64,000 nucleotides of DNA from Citrobacter sp. Cu233 (lineage in GTDB: Bacteria > Pseudomonadota > Gammaproteobacteria > Enterobacterales > Enterobacteriaceae). Under the pieces are notes generated by a model, which saw nothing but the letters and a program-made list of their open reading frames with translations, was not told the DNA's origin and did no database searches. Positions 28,166 through 39,321 of this stretch are shown here, piece after piece (the first letter of the stretch is position 1; every line of letters begins with the position of its first letter). The stretch is taken from positions 92,176 to 156,175 of the forward strand of contig NZ_JAOWIF010000042.1 in assembly GCF_030332225.1 (NCBI RefSeq), given 5' to 3'. Both the position numbers and the translations under genes were made by a program.

Positions 28166-29452
28166 ATGGATGCATTTATTCTCGTCTTTACGCTTGGCAT
28201 CATGCTGGCGATTGGGGTACCGGTAGCGTACGCGGTAGGTATTAGCGCCATCATTGGCGCCTGGTACATTGATATCCCACTGGAAGCGGTGATGATCCAA
28301 CTGACCAGCGGCGTGAACAAGTTCTCCCTGCTGGCGATTCCGTTCTTTATTCTGGCTGGCGCGATCATGGCCGAAGGCGGAATTGCGCGTCGGTTAGTGA
28401 ATTTTGCCTACATTTTCGTGGGCTTTATTCGCGGTGGACTGTCGCTGGTGAACATTGTGGCCTCGACCTTTTTTGGCGCGATTTCGGGATCGTCGGTGGC
28501 AGACACCGCTTCCATCGGTTCGGTGATGATCCCGGAGATGGACAAAAAAGGCTACCCGCGTGACTTTGCAGCGGCAGTGACCGCCAGCGGTTCGGTACAG
28601 GCGATCCTCACGCCGCCCAGCCATAACTCGGTCATTTATTCGCTGGCAACCGGTGGCACGGTATCTATTGCCGCGCTGTTTATTGCCGGGATCCTACCGG
28701 GCCTGCTGTTAAGCTTGAGCCTGATGGTGATGTGCGTGGCGTTTGCCCATAAACGCGGTTACCCAAAAGGCGAGCGCGTGCCGTTTCGCCAGGCGCTGAA
28801 GATTTTCGTCGATACGCTGTGGGGACTGATGACGGTGGTGATCATCATGGGGGGGATCCTGTCGGGCATCTTTACCGCGACGGAATCCGCGGCGATTGCC
28901 TGCCTGTGGGCCTTCTTCGTCACCATGTTTATCTATCGTGACTATAAATGGTCCGAGCTGCCGAAGCTGATGTTCCGCACGGTGAAAACAGTCACCATCG
29001 TGATGATTCTGATTGGTTTTGCCGCCGCGTTTGGTGCTGTCATGACCTACATGCAGTTGCCGATGCGTATTACCGAAGCCTTCACCAGCATCTCGGATAA
29101 CAAATACGTCATCCTGATGTGCATTAACATTATGCTGCTGCTGATTGGTACGCTGATGGATATGGCGCCGTTGATCCTGATCCTGACACCGGTCCTGCTG
29201 CCCGTGACCAACGCGCTCGGTATTGATCCGGTTCACTTCGGGATGATCATGTTGGTGAACTTAGGGATTGGGTTGATTACTCCACCGGTGGGGTCAGTGC
29301 TGTTTGTCGCCAGTGCGGTGAGTAAGCAGAAGATTGAGCAAGTGGTGAAGGCGATGCTGCCGTTCTACCTCGTCCTGTTCCTGGTGCTGATGTTGGTAAC
29401 GTACATTCCGGCGATTTCGTTGTTCCTGCCGAAACTGTTTGGTGTGCTGTGA
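28166..29452 (+). CDS. TRAP transporter large permease (DctM family)
   Basis: 428-residue integral membrane protein with 12 or more helices, the ion-coupled channel of the TRAP transporter. It has DctM features such as GAISGSSVADTASIGSVMIP (about 109-128) and TPPVGSVLFV near the C-terminus. It ends the operon; a bidirectional hairpin separates it from convergent ridA. No catabolic gene accompanies the transporter. Confidence 0.95.
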   Translation: MDAFILVFTLGIMLAIGVPVAYAVGISAIIGAWYIDIPLEAVMIQLTSGVNKFSLLAIPFFILAGAIMAEGGIARRLVNFAYIFVGFIRGGLSLVNIVASTFFGAISGSSVADTASIGSVMIPEMDKKGYPRDFAAAVTASGSVQAILTPPSHNSVIYSLATGGTVSIAALFIAGILPGLLLSLSLMVMCVAFAHKRGYPKGERVPFRQALKIFVDTLWGLMTVVIIMGGILSGIFTATESAAIACLWAFFVTMFIYRDYKWSELPKLMFRTVKTVTIVMILIGFAAAFGAVMTYMQLPMRITEAFTSISDNKYVILMCINIMLLLIGTLMDMAPLILILTPVLLPVTNALGIDPVHFGMIMLVNLGIGLITPPVGSVLFVASAVSKQKIEQVVKAMLPFYLVLFLVLMLVTYIPAISLFLPKLFGVL

Positions 29453-29470
29453 TGATAATGCAGTGACAAA

Positions 29471-29494
29471 AATCCGGGCTTTTGCGCCCGGATT
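29471..29494. terminator. Bidirectional terminator between the TRAP operon and ridA
   Basis: AATCCGGGC (29471-29479) pairs with GCCCGGATT (29486-29494), with A-runs on the left and a T-rich stretch on the right, so it can serve both converging genes. Confidence 0.8.
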
Positions 29495-29503
29495 ATTTAT
29501 TGC

Positions 29504-29890
29504 TTAGCGACGAACGGCAATCGCTTCAATCTCGATTTTCACGTCTTTCGGCAGACGGGCAACTTCCACGCAAGAGCGTGCAGGGAAGGTGGCGTTGTGC
29601 TCGTTAAAGAACGCTTCGTAGGTGGCGTTTACGGTAGCGAAATCGTTCAGGTCTTTAACGAAGACGGTCGTTTTTACGATATCGCCCACTTTCAGGCCTG
29701 CTGCTTCAACGATAGCTTTTACGTTTTCCAGCGACTGACGCGCCTGAGCGGATACGTCTTCCGATACGGCACCGGTTTTCGGATCGACCGGAATCTGACC
29801 GGAAGTGATTACCATGCTACCCAGGTCAACGCCCTGAACGTATGGGCCGATAGCGGCTGGTGCATTTTCCGTCGCAATAGTTTTGCTCAT
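29504..29890 (-). CDS. ridA: 2-iminobutanoate/2-iminopropanoate deaminase RidA
   Basis: 128-residue trimeric enzyme that hydrolyses reactive enamine/imine intermediates from PLP enzymes such as threonine dehydratase. The signature FPARSCVEVARLPKDVKIEI near the C-terminus contains the substrate-binding Arg. It precedes pyrBI as in E. coli. Confidence 0.98.
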   Translation of the reverse strand: MSKTIATENAPAAIGPYVQGVDLGSMVITSGQIPVDPKTGAVSEDVSAQARQSLENVKAIVEAAGLKVGDIVKTTVFVKDLNDFATVNATYEAFFNEHNATFPARSCVEVARLPKDVKIEIEAIAVRR

Positions 29891-29963
29891 GATATCTCCA
29901 GATGAACTGCAGTATTAAGGTGTTAGCCATTATAGAGAGGCAACATTTCAATACCAACCGCAA

Positions 29964-30425
29964 TTAGTTGGCCAGCACCACATAATGCGAAAACTCTTTT
30001 TCACAGTATTTGCATTTGAGCGCGATGTCATCAGCACGTTTTTTCACTGAAAAGCTGGAGGAAACGGGTTCTGCATGACTGATGCAGTTGCTGTTCGGGC
30101 AGACCAGCACGTTGTCGATGCGCTCCGGCAGGCTGGGACGAGATTTACCCACAACGTCATAATCGTCAATGCGGTTCACCGTCGCCTGTGGCGCGTACAG
30201 AGAAAGCTGGTTAACTTGCTCATCGGTCAGGAAGGTGTTTTCGATTTTAATCAAGTCTTTACGACCCATTTCGCCTGACGGCAGGTTCAGACCGATGGTG
30301 ATACGCTGATCGGTTTCTGTCAGCTTGAACAGCGTCAGCAGTTTAAAACCAACCTGTGCGGGAATATGGTCAATCACGGTGCCACGTTTGATGGCTTCAA
30401 CCTGCAGTTTGTTATCGTGTGTCAT
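29964..30425 (-). CDS. pyrI: Aspartate carbamoyltransferase regulatory chain
   Basis: 153 residues. Binds CTP/ATP allosterically and holds the catalytic trimers together. The zinc ligands are four cysteines in CPNSNC and CKYC (109, 114, 138, 141 in E. coli numbering). It follows pyrB after 13 bases. Confidence 0.98.
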   Translation of the reverse strand: MTHDNKLQVEAIKRGTVIDHIPAQVGFKLLTLFKLTETDQRITIGLNLPSGEMGRKDLIKIENTFLTDEQVNQLSLYAPQATVNRIDDYDVVGKSRPSLPERIDNVLVCPNSNCISHAEPVSSSFSVKKRADDIALKCKYCEKEFSHYVVLAN

Positions 30426-30438
30426 CTCTTTTTCTCCC

Positions 30439-31374
30439 TTACAGTGCCAGTTCGCTATTCAGTACCAGTGCCAGTAACGCCTGGCGGGCGAAGATGCCGT
30501 TGCCAGCCTGCTGGAAATACCAGGCGTGCGGCGTCTTATCGACATCGGTGGTGATCTCATCGATACGCGGCAGTGGATGCAGCACCTTCATGTTCGCTCT
30601 GGCGCCATTCAGGTCGCTGGCACGCAGGACGAACTGTGCTTTCACGTTGGCGTACTCGGAAGGGTCCAGACGCTCTTTTTGTACGCGGGTCATGTAGAGG
30701 ATATCGACCTCCGCCATGACCTCTTCAATCGTGCCGTGCAGGCTCCAGGCGATACCTTTTTCGTTGAGCATATCCAGAATGTATTGCGGCATGGCCAGCG
30801 CGTCCGGGGCGATGAAGTAGAAGCGGTTACCTTCGAATTTTGCCAGCGCCTGGGTCAGGGAGTGGACGGTGCGGCCATACTTCAGGTCACCCACCATGGC
30901 GATTTGCAGATTGTCCAGGCGGCCCTGCGTTTCCTGAATAGTGAACAGGTCCAGCAGCGTTTGGGTGGGATGCTGGTTAGAACCATCGCCTGCGTTGAGT
31001 ACCGGTACGTTGCCGGAGAACTCTGTGGCCAGGCGCGCGGCGCCTTCCTGCGGATGACGCATTACGATGGCGTCGACATAGGTGCTGATGACGGAAATGG
31101 TGTCGGCCAGGGTTTCGCCTTTTTTGCCCAGCGACGTGTTGCTGCTGTCAGAGAAACCTACCACGCTGGCGCCCAGGCGGTGCATCGAGGTTTCAAAGGA
31201 TAAACGCGTGCGGGTTGACGCCTCAAAGAAACAGCTGGCGATAACCTTATGCTTTAACAGTTCCGGCTGCGGGTTGGCTTTTAGTTTCGCCGCCGTCGCG
31301 AGGACCAGATTGAGGTCATCGCGGCTGAGGTCGTTTATGGAAATGATGTGTTTTTGATAGAGCGGGTTAGCCAT
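30439..31374 (-). CDS. pyrB: Aspartate carbamoyltransferase catalytic chain
   Basis: First committed step of pyrimidine synthesis: carbamoyl phosphate plus aspartate. 311 residues from the ATG at 31374 (MANPLYQKH) as in E. coli; an upstream in-frame start at 31398 lies inside the attenuator and is rejected. Carbamoyl-phosphate motif STRTRLSFE and HPTQ are present. Controlled by the pyrL attenuator. Confidence 0.98.
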   Translation of the reverse strand: MANPLYQKHIISINDLSRDDLNLVLATAAKLKANPQPELLKHKVIASCFFEASTRTRLSFETSMHRLGASVVGFSDSSNTSLGKKGETLADTISVISTYVDAIVMRHPQEGAARLATEFSGNVPVLNAGDGSNQHPTQTLLDLFTIQETQGRLDNLQIAMVGDLKYGRTVHSLTQALAKFEGNRFYFIAPDALAMPQYILDMLNEKGIAWSLHGTIEEVMAEVDILYMTRVQKERLDPSEYANVKAQFVLRASDLNGARANMKVLHPLPRIDEITTDVDKTPHAWYFQQAGNGIFARQALLALVLNSELAL

Positions 31375-31396
31375 GTTTATCTCCTGACGCCTGGGC

Positions 31397-31424
31397 AAAA
31401 AAAAAGCCCCTCAATTGAGGGGCT
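31397..31424 (-). terminator. pyrBI attenuator
   Basis: On the minus strand GAGCCCCTCAATTGAGGGGC forms a hairpin (arms AGCCCCTC and GAGGGGCT) followed by nine T residues. It is the intrinsic terminator bypassed when a ribosome translating pyrL closely follows RNA polymerase at low UTP. Confidence 0.93.
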
Positions 31425-31512
31425 CGGAATGGGTGATCAACGGAAAGAAAAACGGCAGGCCAGCGTCCTTTTTCAGACGCGGTAAGACAAAATGTCGTAC
31501 ACACTGAACCAT
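31411..31512 (-). CDS. pyrL: PyrL leader peptide, 33 residues
   Basis: Leader peptide starting MVQCVRHFVLPRLKKDAGLP and ending THSEPLN, preceded by GAGGATGT. The coding region runs into the attenuator hairpin and stops at a TGA in its loop. The E. coli leader has 44 codons; an Arg CGA there is TGA here, which also makes the hairpin loop a perfect AATT. From memory, the Salmonella leader has the same shorter length. Confidence 0.9.
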   Translation of the reverse strand: MVQCVRHFVLPRLKKDAGLPFFFPLITHSEPLN

Positions 31513-31610
31513 ACATCCTCCCGGCAAATTGTCCGCGATTATACTCAGCTCCGTTATGGGATCAAGCGGAAAATGCACAATTTATTCACCGCAAACGGTT
31601 CTTATGAATT

Positions 31611-32090
31611 TTAATTCATTTTAAATAGATAGTTAATCTGCCTGTGCACCAACCCCGTTCGCTGCACCACTCGCGGCGCAACCCAGACAATACTGCTACC
31701 AGCGATGACACCCAGAATCTCTGGTAACGCGTGGTAATCGAGGATTCTGGCAACGGCACGGCCATAACCTGCTGCAGTGTGAATGAGGATAAACTCGCTA
31801 TTGTGTTCCACGCTGACCACCATTTCAGCAATCGATCGGGCAGCATCAGGAGTGGGTCGTGATTGCGGATTTACAGAATAAATTTTTTGCCCTTTTGTAT
31901 TTCTTATTTTTATAGCCCCGAGCAGTTTCAGCAGACGGGATACTGTTGACTGGCTAATTCCGGTAAAACCATGGTGTTGTAGATCGCGGCGAAGCGCTTC
32001 CTGGGACAGGTAGCTTTTTTCAGTAATCAGGCGCAGACAAATCGCCAGTTGTTTCTGCTCTTTGGTCGAGTACTCATTGAATTCCTTCAT
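31611..32090 (-). CDS. ArgR-family regulator lacking the arginine-binding Asp pair
   Basis: 159-residue paralogue of the arginine repressor. The N-terminal winged helix includes SQSTVSRLLKLLGAIKIRN (46-64). In the C-terminal oligomerisation domain E. coli ArgR has GDD, whose aspartates bind arginine; here the same place reads GSS (131-133, in VIAGSSIVWV). It lies just downstream of the arc operon, separated from it by a terminator and with its own ~115-base upstream region. A dedicated arc regulator with altered effector response is the likely role. Confidence 0.88.
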   Translation of the reverse strand: MKEFNEYSTKEQKQLAICLRLITEKSYLSQEALRRDLQHHGFTGISQSTVSRLLKLLGAIKIRNTKGQKIYSVNPQSRPTPDAARSIAEMVVSVEHNSEFILIHTAAGYGRAVARILDYHALPEILGVIAGSSIVWVAPRVVQRTGLVHRQINYLFKMN

Positions 32091-32201
32091 AAATACACCC
32101 TAAATTTATCATTTGTATCAATGTGATGGCAAAATTCACCACATTTGCAGTATCAATAACGGCTCAAACGGGCGGTTGTGCAGAAAAACGAGAGAGCGCG
32201 C

Positions 32202-32227
32202 AAAAAAGCCGTCGGGATCCGACGGCT
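32202..32227 (-). terminator. Terminator of the arc operon
   Basis: On the minus strand AGCCGTCGG and CCGACGGCT form a nine-bp stem followed by TTTTTTG, seven bases after the carrier gene's stop codon. Confidence 0.85.
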
Positions 32228-32234
32228 AAAAGGG

Positions 32235-33638
32235 TTACAACATCGCGCCGATACTCAGGACGGCCATGTTCAGCAACGTCAAAATGAGCAGGAGCGGGGC
32301 GACCCATTTCAGGTATCGCACGTAAGGAACGCGGGCGATGGCCAACCCGCCCATCACAACTGCTGAGGTGGGCGTAATCAGATTCACAATGCCGGAAGCG
32401 GATTGATACGCGGTGACGACCAGATCCCTGGGGACATGCGCGAAGTCGGCCAGCGGGGCCATAATGGGCATGGTGAGGACCGCCAGACCCGAAGAGGAAG
32501 GGACCAGGAAGGAGAGCAAAACTTCCAGCCAGTAGGTCACATTGATGAAAATGGTGGTGGAAAGTCCGGAGACGACATTTTCCGCGCTGTGCAGAATAGT
32601 ATGGGTGATCATGCCGTTATCCATCACCACCACGATGCCGCGTGCAATACCGATAATCAGCGCGACGCCAAGCAGGTCACGTGCCCCGTCAATGAATGTG
32701 CCAGTAAATTCCTCCTCACTCATGCGGGCGATAACGCCGACGATAATCGCAGATGCCAGAAAAACCCCGGAAATTTCTGCCATCCACCAACCGAGCACCG
32801 CCACCCCATAGATCATCACCGCAAAGGCAGCGGCGAAAATCAGCAGGATCCATTTACGCGTTGTTGTGAATTCAAGATTGGTATTGGCGCGACTACCAAG
32901 AAAATGGACGCGGTTTTCCGCCATTTTATCTGCCACGATGGAAAGTTCAGGATGGCTGCGAACTTTCCGTGCATAGCGCATGACCCAGACCACGCAGATA
33001 ACATAGCCGACGACCAGCAGCAGAATGCGCATCAGCATTCCCTGGGTGAAGGGGATCCCGGCGGCGTTAGCCGCGATAACCGTTGCGAAAGGGTTGATTG
33101 TCGAACCGAGTGTGCCAATGCCCGCGCCGAGCAGAACGGTGGCGGCGGCAACCAATGGATCAAAGCGTGCGGCCATCATTACCGGAACCAGCAATGTGTA
33201 GAAAGGGAGTGACTCCTCCGCCATCCCGTAAATCGTACCTCCGGCGGCGAAAAGTCCCATCAGAATGGGGATCATCCACTCCTCTTTACCGTTCAGCCTG
33301 ACCGTCACGCGCTCGATACCTGCGTCGATGGCGCCTGTTTTGTTTACTACGCCGAGAAATCCACCAATAATCAGGACAAACAACGCCACATCAATTGCGC
33401 CTGCGGTATAGGTTTCGTGGTTGTAAAGACCGTCAATCGGCGCCAGCAGTACAGCGGTAAAACCTTGCGGATGCGCCTCTGTGGGGGCATAAGTACCGGC
33501 AACCGGCACTTCTTTGCCCAGAGTGGCATTCATCGCCATCTGGTATTTCCCTGCCGGGACTATCCAGGTCATAACCGCGACGAGTGCAATGAGAATAAAC
33601 AGGATGGTATATGCGCTGGGAAATTTGAATTTGCCCAT
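32235..33638 (-). CDS. YfcC-family carrier, probable arginine/ornithine antiporter of the arc operon
   Basis: 467-residue inner-membrane protein with about 12 helices, of the YfcC/ArcD2 (C4-dicarboxylate anaerobic carrier-like) family. The start at 33638 (MGKFKFPSAYTILF) follows CGGAGAAC; the upstream extension to 33680 is not needed. Family motifs include FAAGGTIYGMAEESLPFY and GAGIGTLGSTINPFATVIAA. Last gene before the operon terminator, where the arginine-ornithine exchanger ArcD sits in other species. Substrate is inferred from position. Confidence 0.85.
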   Translation of the reverse strand: MGKFKFPSAYTILFILIALVAVMTWIVPAGKYQMAMNATLGKEVPVAGTYAPTEAHPQGFTAVLLAPIDGLYNHETYTAGAIDVALFVLIIGGFLGVVNKTGAIDAGIERVTVRLNGKEEWMIPILMGLFAAGGTIYGMAEESLPFYTLLVPVMMAARFDPLVAAATVLLGAGIGTLGSTINPFATVIAANAAGIPFTQGMLMRILLLVVGYVICVVWVMRYARKVRSHPELSIVADKMAENRVHFLGSRANTNLEFTTTRKWILLIFAAAFAVMIYGVAVLGWWMAEISGVFLASAIIVGVIARMSEEEFTGTFIDGARDLLGVALIIGIARGIVVVMDNGMITHTILHSAENVVSGLSTTIFINVTYWLEVLLSFLVPSSSGLAVLTMPIMAPLADFAHVPRDLVVTAYQSASGIVNLITPTSAVVMGGLAIARVPYVRYLKWVAPLLLILTLLNMAVLSIGAML

Positions 33639-33693
33639 GATGTTCTCCGGATAGCTTGGGCATATGCCGTCAGGCGACATATGCCCGCTGGGG

Positions 33694-34698
33694 TTAGTCG
33701 CCGAGGGTCGCTACCATTACCGCTTTAATGGTATGCATCCGGTTCTCAGCTTCGTCGAAGACGATTGAATGCGCTGACTCAAAAACCTCTTCCGTGACTT
33801 CAAGCCCTTTCAGACCGTAGGCCACTTCAATTTCACGTCCCACTTTTGTGTGCTCGTTATGGAAGGCGGGCAGACAGTGCATAAATTTCACATTGGGGTT
33901 AGCGGTTGCGTTGATGACCCGTTGGTTAATCTGATAGGGCGTCATCAGGCTGACGCGTTCTGCCCAGGCTTCTTTGGGCTCGCCCATAGAGACCCAGACA
34001 TCGGTGTAGAGGAAATCGACGTCGTATACGCCTTCCTCGACATCCTCTGTGAGCGTAATGCGTGCGCCAGTCACACTGGCGATTTCACGGCATTCAGCAA
34101 CCAGCGTCTCGTCCGGCCAGAAGGATTTCGGCGCGACCAGACGAATATCCATCCCCATTTTCGCCGCGCCGACCATCAGCGAATTTCCCATGTTATTACG
34201 GGCGTCACCGAGATAAGCGAAACTCAGCTCCGGCAAGGTTTTACCCGGCGCGTGCTCCAGCATGGTCATCAGATCCGCGAGGATCTGCGTGGGGTGAAAT
34301 TCATTTGTCAGTCCATTCCATACTGGAACCCCGGCAAATTGCCCCAGTTCCTCCACAATGTCCTGACCGTATCCGCGGTACTCAATGCCGTCGTACATGC
34401 GGCCTAGCACGCGGGCGGTATCTTTCATTGATTCTTTGTGACCGATCTGCGATCCGCTTGGACCGAGATAGGTCACCTGCGCGCCCTGATCGAAAGCGCC
34501 GACTTCAAAGGCGCAGCGGGTGCGGGTAGAGGTTTTTTCGAAGATTAACGCGATGTTTTTACCCACCAGCGTCTGTCTTTCGCGCCCGGCCTTTTTTGCC
34601 GTTTTTAACTCGATAGCCAGATCGATCAGGTACTGGATTTCCGTTGGGCTGTAGTCCAGCAGTTTGAGAAAATTGCGATTTTTCAGGTTAACAGTCAT
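33694..34698 (-). CDS. arcB: Ornithine carbamoyltransferase, catabolic (arc operon copy)
   Basis: 334 residues. Expected to run phosphorolysis of citrulline to ornithine and carbamoyl phosphate. Start at 34698 ([16 protein letters not shown]). The carbamoyl-phosphate loop [13 protein letters not shown] and the ornithine-side HCLPAFH are intact. It is a close paralogue of argI at 38154-39158. Catabolic direction is inferred from its place between carbamate kinase and the carrier. Confidence 0.92.
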   Translation of the reverse strand: MTVNLKNRNFLKLLDYSPTEIQYLIDLAIELKTAKKAGRERQTLVGKNIALIFEKTSTRTRCAFEVGAFDQGAQVTYLGPSGSQIGHKESMKDTARVLGRMYDGIEYRGYGQDIVEELGQFAGVPVWNGLTNEFHPTQILADLMTMLEHAPGKTLPELSFAYLGDARNNMGNSLMVGAAKMGMDIRLVAPKSFWPDETLVAECREIASVTGARITLTEDVEEGVYDVDFLYTDVWVSMGEPKEAWAERVSLMTPYQINQRVINATANPNVKFMHCLPAFHNEHTKVGREIEVAYGLKGLEVTEEVFESAHSIVFDEAENRMHTIKAVMVATLGD

Positions 34699-34712
34699 GA
34701 AAATGTCCTTAT

Positions 34713-34744
34713 GTAGGCCGGATAAGGCGCAGTCGCTATCCGGC
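34713..34744. repeat. REP element inside the arc operon
   Basis: TGTAGGCCGGATAAGGCGC with GCTATCCGGCA, between arcC and arcB. Confidence 0.8.
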
Positions 34745-34753
34745 AAAAAAGCC

Positions 34754-35686
34754 CTAAGCGTTAGCGTCGGTGGTTTCGGGCCGAATTAGCGTGCCTTTGT
34801 CTCCGGAGAGGATGACCGGACCGTCAGCCAATGAGCCGATGCCTGCTATTCCGTGACAGCGAGAGACAAATCCCGCGCAGGCGGTAACTTTGGGGCCCAT
34901 TGAACCGGCGTCGAAATGCAGTTCGCTGAGCAGTTCCGGAGTAACCTGGGCCAGCGGGCGCTGAGTAGGCTTGCCCCAGTCGAGGTACACGGCATCAGCG
35001 TCGGTCAGGATCAACAGCGCATCGGCGTGGATTTGGTTGGCGAGCAGGGCGGCGGAGAGATCTTTGTCGATCACCGCTTCAATACCGTGGTAACCATCGG
35101 CTTTTTCCACCACCGGCACACCGCCGCCACCGTTGCAGATAACCAGATGATCGCAGGCGATCAATGTGCGAATAGCGTCACTTTCAACGATACGTTTAGG
35201 TTGTGGAGAGGGCACAACGCGACGGAATGCTTTGCCATCAGCTTTGAAAACCCAACCTTTTTCCGCCTGCAATGCGCCCGCCTGGTGAGCGTCGTAAATC
35301 GGTCCGATATATTTGGTGGGGTTGTTGAATGCCGGATCGTTGGCATCGACTTCAACCTGAGTCAGCAGCACACTAATTTCACGCTGTGGAAGCTGGTTTT
35401 TCAGCGCCTGTTGCAGCATATAGCCAATCATTCCCTGACTTTCCGCACCGAGAATGTCGAGCGGATAGGGGGTGACGCTGGCATACGCACTGTTTTGTAA
35501 CGCCAAAAGTCCAACCTGGGGGCCATTGCCGTGTACCAGGATCACGCGCCACTGTTGCGTGAGCTGAGCGATAGTTTTTGCCGCTAACTCAATATTCTTG
35601 CGTTGGATGTCAGCTTCCAGCGGCTCGCCACGTTTAAGTAATGCATTGCCGCCCAGAGCCACAACCAGGGTAGGTTTGTTTTCCAT
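34754..35686 (-). CDS. arcC: Carbamate kinase
   Basis: 310-residue amino-acid-kinase-family enzyme that makes ATP from carbamoyl phosphate and ADP, the energy-yielding last step of arginine deiminase fermentation. N-terminal [14 protein letters not shown] and [11 protein letters not shown] are the ATP/carbamate-binding glycine motifs; [11 protein letters not shown] is the central signature. It lies nine bases after arcA. Confidence 0.96.
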   Translation of the reverse strand: MENKPTLVVALGGNALLKRGEPLEADIQRKNIELAAKTIAQLTQQWRVILVHGNGPQVGLLALQNSAYASVTPYPLDILGAESQGMIGYMLQQALKNQLPQREISVLLTQVEVDANDPAFNNPTKYIGPIYDAHQAGALQAEKGWVFKADGKAFRRVVPSPQPKRIVESDAIRTLIACDHLVICNGGGGVPVVEKADGYHGIEAVIDKDLSAALLANQIHADALLILTDADAVYLDWGKPTQRPLAQVTPELLSELHFDAGSMGPKVTACAGFVSRCHGIAGIGSLADGPVILSGDKGTLIRPETTDANA

Positions 35687-35695
35687 GACTTTTCC

Positions 35696-36919
35696 TTAAA
35701 TACCGTCGCGTTCCAGTGGGCAGCTCATGCAGCGTGCGCCGCCGCGTCCGCGTCCAAGTTCGTCGCCAGGAATGGGTAAAACGGTGATGCCTGCTTTGTC
35801 GTATTTCTCGTTGGTCCAGATGTTGCGCTCGTAGCCCACTACCACTCCGGGGCGTAGCGTCAGGACGTTGTTTGCGTCATTCCACTGTTCGCGTTCAGCT
35901 TCGAAGGCATCGCCACCGGTGGTGATCAGGCGAATTTGATCAAGGCCCAGCGCTTTTTCGAGAGCATGGACCAGGGTACTTTCCTGAGTTCGTTTCAGGC
36001 CGCCGCGCCCGTCTGGTGTCAGGGTCCAGCACTGCACATCCGGACGCACGACTTCCGGGTAGACGGAGAAGGTATCGATATCGATGTGGGTCATGACGGT
36101 ATCGAGATGCATGCAGGAACGATGTTTCGGCAGTTCGACCGCAATGACGCGCTCTGCCTGGCGATGCTTAAATAGCGACTGGGCAAGGAACTCAATACCC
36201 TGCGGCGTTGTGCGTTCCGACATACCGATGAGAACTGCGCCGCGACCAATAACCAGCACATCGCCACCTTCTAATGTGGCATGGTCGTAATTAATATTTT
36301 CATCGCCGAAATATTTAATAAATTCACCATCAGAAAATAGGGGGTGCCAACGGTAGATCGCCCGCAGGTTATTGGTTTCTCTTTGTCGCGCTGTTTTTGC
36401 CATCGGATTAATGGATACACCGTTATATATCCAGCATGAGGTGTCGCGGGTAAATAAGTGATTTGGTAATGGCTTCATAATGAAGTCATTAATATCGTGA
36501 GTATCGACTACCATATTTTTGATTGAGGCGGGAATTTCTCCGTAGGTCAGCCCTCCGCTTAAATGCCGGGCGAGTTCCCGATGCTGCATATCGGCAAGCC
36601 AGGCGCGAATATCCGTGGCAAAAGCGGGGCCAAGGCGATAATCAGAAATTTGTGTATCCAGCAGCCAGATTTTGGCATCTGGGATATCCAGGGTTTGTGT
36701 CAATAAATCAGTGAGTAACAGAACCTCAATTCCCTGTTCACGCAACGTGTTGGCGAATATGTCATGCTCTTCTCCTGCACGTTCTACCGAAAGAACATCA
36801 TCAAAAAGCAGTTCCTGACAATTTGATGGCGTCAGCCTTTTTAAACTGAGGTTAGGGCGATGTAGCATCACGCTACGTAATTGACCGATTTCAGACCCGA
36901 CATAATGCTTTTCCATCAT
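35696..36919 (-). CDS. arcA: Arginine deiminase
   Basis: 407-residue enzyme hydrolysing arginine to citrulline and ammonia. Catalytic Cys lies in [15 protein letters not shown] at the C-terminus; the His/Asp/Glu site includes [10 protein letters not shown] (His) and the [10 protein letters not shown] region. Two adjacent ATG codons (36919 and 36916) are possible starts. First gene of the operon arcA-arcC-arcB-carrier, absent from E. coli K-12 but found at this place in Salmonella. Confidence 0.97.
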   Translation of the reverse strand: MMEKHYVGSEIGQLRSVMLHRPNLSLKRLTPSNCQELLFDDVLSVERAGEEHDIFANTLREQGIEVLLLTDLLTQTLDIPDAKIWLLDTQISDYRLGPAFATDIRAWLADMQHRELARHLSGGLTYGEIPASIKNMVVDTHDINDFIMKPLPNHLFTRDTSCWIYNGVSINPMAKTARQRETNNLRAIYRWHPLFSDGEFIKYFGDENINYDHATLEGGDVLVIGRGAVLIGMSERTTPQGIEFLAQSLFKHRQAERVIAVELPKHRSCMHLDTVMTHIDIDTFSVYPEVVRPDVQCWTLTPDGRGGLKRTQESTLVHALEKALGLDQIRLITTGGDAFEAEREQWNDANNVLTLRPGVVVGYERNIWTNEKYDKAGITVLPIPGDELGRGRGGARCMSCPLERDGI

Positions 36920-38045
<1,126 letters not shown>

Positions 38046-38052
38046 GCGTGAT

Positions 38053-38133
38053 TGCCGGGTGCGGCTTCGTCTTACCCGGCCTACAATTGTGCTCCCGTAG
38101 GCCGGATAAGATGCACTAGCATCGCCATCCGGC
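38053..38133. repeat. BIME between tabA and argI
   Basis: A GCCGGGTGCGGCTTCG palindrome with TTACCCGGCC (38053-38084), then GTAGGCCGGATAAGATGC with GCCATCCGGC (38098-38133). Confidence 0.8.
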
Positions 38134-38153
38134 AAATCATGCCCGCAGCGCTA

Positions 38154-39158
38154 TTATTTCGCGAGTGTTGCAACCATGACTGCTTTGATGGTGTGCATCC
38201 GGTTTTCCGCCTGAGAGAATACGATGCTGGCAGATGACTCAAACACCTCGTCGGTGACTTCCATCCCGCCGTGCAAACCATACTCTTGTGCCATTTGTTT
38301 ACCCAGCACGGTCTGATCGTCATGAAACGCGGGCAGACAGTGCAGGAACTTCACCTGTGGATTACCCGTTAGCGCCATCATCGCGCTATTGACCTGGTAG
38401 TTACGCAGCAGCGCAATACGCTCCGCCCACTTCTCTTTTGCTTCGCCCATCGAGACCCATACATCGGTGTAGATAAAGTCTGCACCTTTTACACCTGTGG
38501 CAACGTCTTCGGTCAGCGTAATATTGCCGCCGTTTTTCAGCGCTTGCGCTTTGCATTCCGCCACCAGGCTCTCTTCAGGCCAGCATGCCTGTGGCGCAAC
38601 CAGGCGTAGATCCAGCCCGGTTAATGCCGCAGCTTCCAGCATAGAGTTACCCATATTGTTACGTGCATCACCGGTGTAGGCCAATGTCATCTCATTAAAC
38701 GCTTTACCCGGCAGATGTTCCTGCATAGTTAACAGATCTGCCAGCAACTGAGTGGGGTGAAATTCGTTGGTTAACCCGTTCCACACCGGCACCCCGGCAA
38801 ATTCTGCCAGCGTTTCCACAACGTCCTGACCATGACCCCGATACTGAATACCGTCGTACATGCGGCCAAGCACGCGGGCAGTATCTTTAATCGACTCTTT
38901 ATGGCCAATCTGGCTACCGCTTGGGCCGAGATACGTCACGCGAGCGCCCTGATCGTATGCGGCAACTTCGAAAGAGCAACGGGTACGAGTCGAGTCTTTT
39001 TCGAAGATGAGCGCAATGTTTTTGCCGGCAAGTCTGGCGACCTCTGTACCGTTTTTCTTCTCCGCCTTGAGCTGGGCGGCGAGCTGTAGCAGTGACGTGA
39101 GTTCAGCAGAGGTGAAATCGAGCAATTTCAAAAAGTGCTTCTGATAAAACGCAGACAT
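38154..39158 (-). CDS. argI: Ornithine carbamoyltransferase, biosynthetic
   Basis: 334-residue enzyme that makes citrulline for arginine synthesis. [15 protein letters not shown] matches E. coli Arg[14 protein letters not shown] and HCLPAFH motifs are intact. The promoter carries a pair of ARG boxes, unlike the arcB copy. Convergent with tabA. Confidence 0.97.
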   Translation of the reverse strand: MSAFYQKHFLKLLDFTSAELTSLLQLAAQLKAEKKNGTEVARLAGKNIALIFEKDSTRTRCSFEVAAYDQGARVTYLGPSGSQIGHKESIKDTARVLGRMYDGIQYRGHGQDVVETLAEFAGVPVWNGLTNEFHPTQLLADLLTMQEHLPGKAFNEMTLAYTGDARNNMGNSMLEAAALTGLDLRLVAPQACWPEESLVAECKAQALKNGGNITLTEDVATGVKGADFIYTDVWVSMGEAKEKWAERIALLRNYQVNSAMMALTGNPQVKFLHCLPAFHDDQTVLGKQMAQEYGLHGGMEVTDEVFESSASIVFSQAENRMHTIKAVMVATLAK

Positions 39159-39185
39159 GGTTCCCTCACATGGCTTAAGCCATTT

Positions 39186-39224
39186 ATTGAATTAAAATTC
39201 AATTTATATGTATGTTTATTCATT
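39186..39224. promoter_or_regulatory. Tandem ARG boxes of argI
   Basis: Two 18-bp ARG boxes separated by three bases: ATTGAATTAAAATTCAAT (39186-39203), which fits the consensus almost perfectly, and TATGTATGTTTATTCATT (39207-39224). This is the spacing used by hexameric ArgR at the argI and argF promoters. Confidence 0.9.
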
Positions 39225-39321
39225 TGCAACCTTGTTTAACAAATCTTTCCTGGAAAGGTGGAGGCAATGTCAGCGGTATGTGACAATAAGAGTATCGGCA
39301 GGACATTATGAGGAACGAGCC

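Noticed and set aside
32091-32201. ARG box upstream of the ArgR paralogue
   Set aside because: GTGAATTTTGCCATCAC on the minus strand is a weak partial match without a second box, too poor to annotate.
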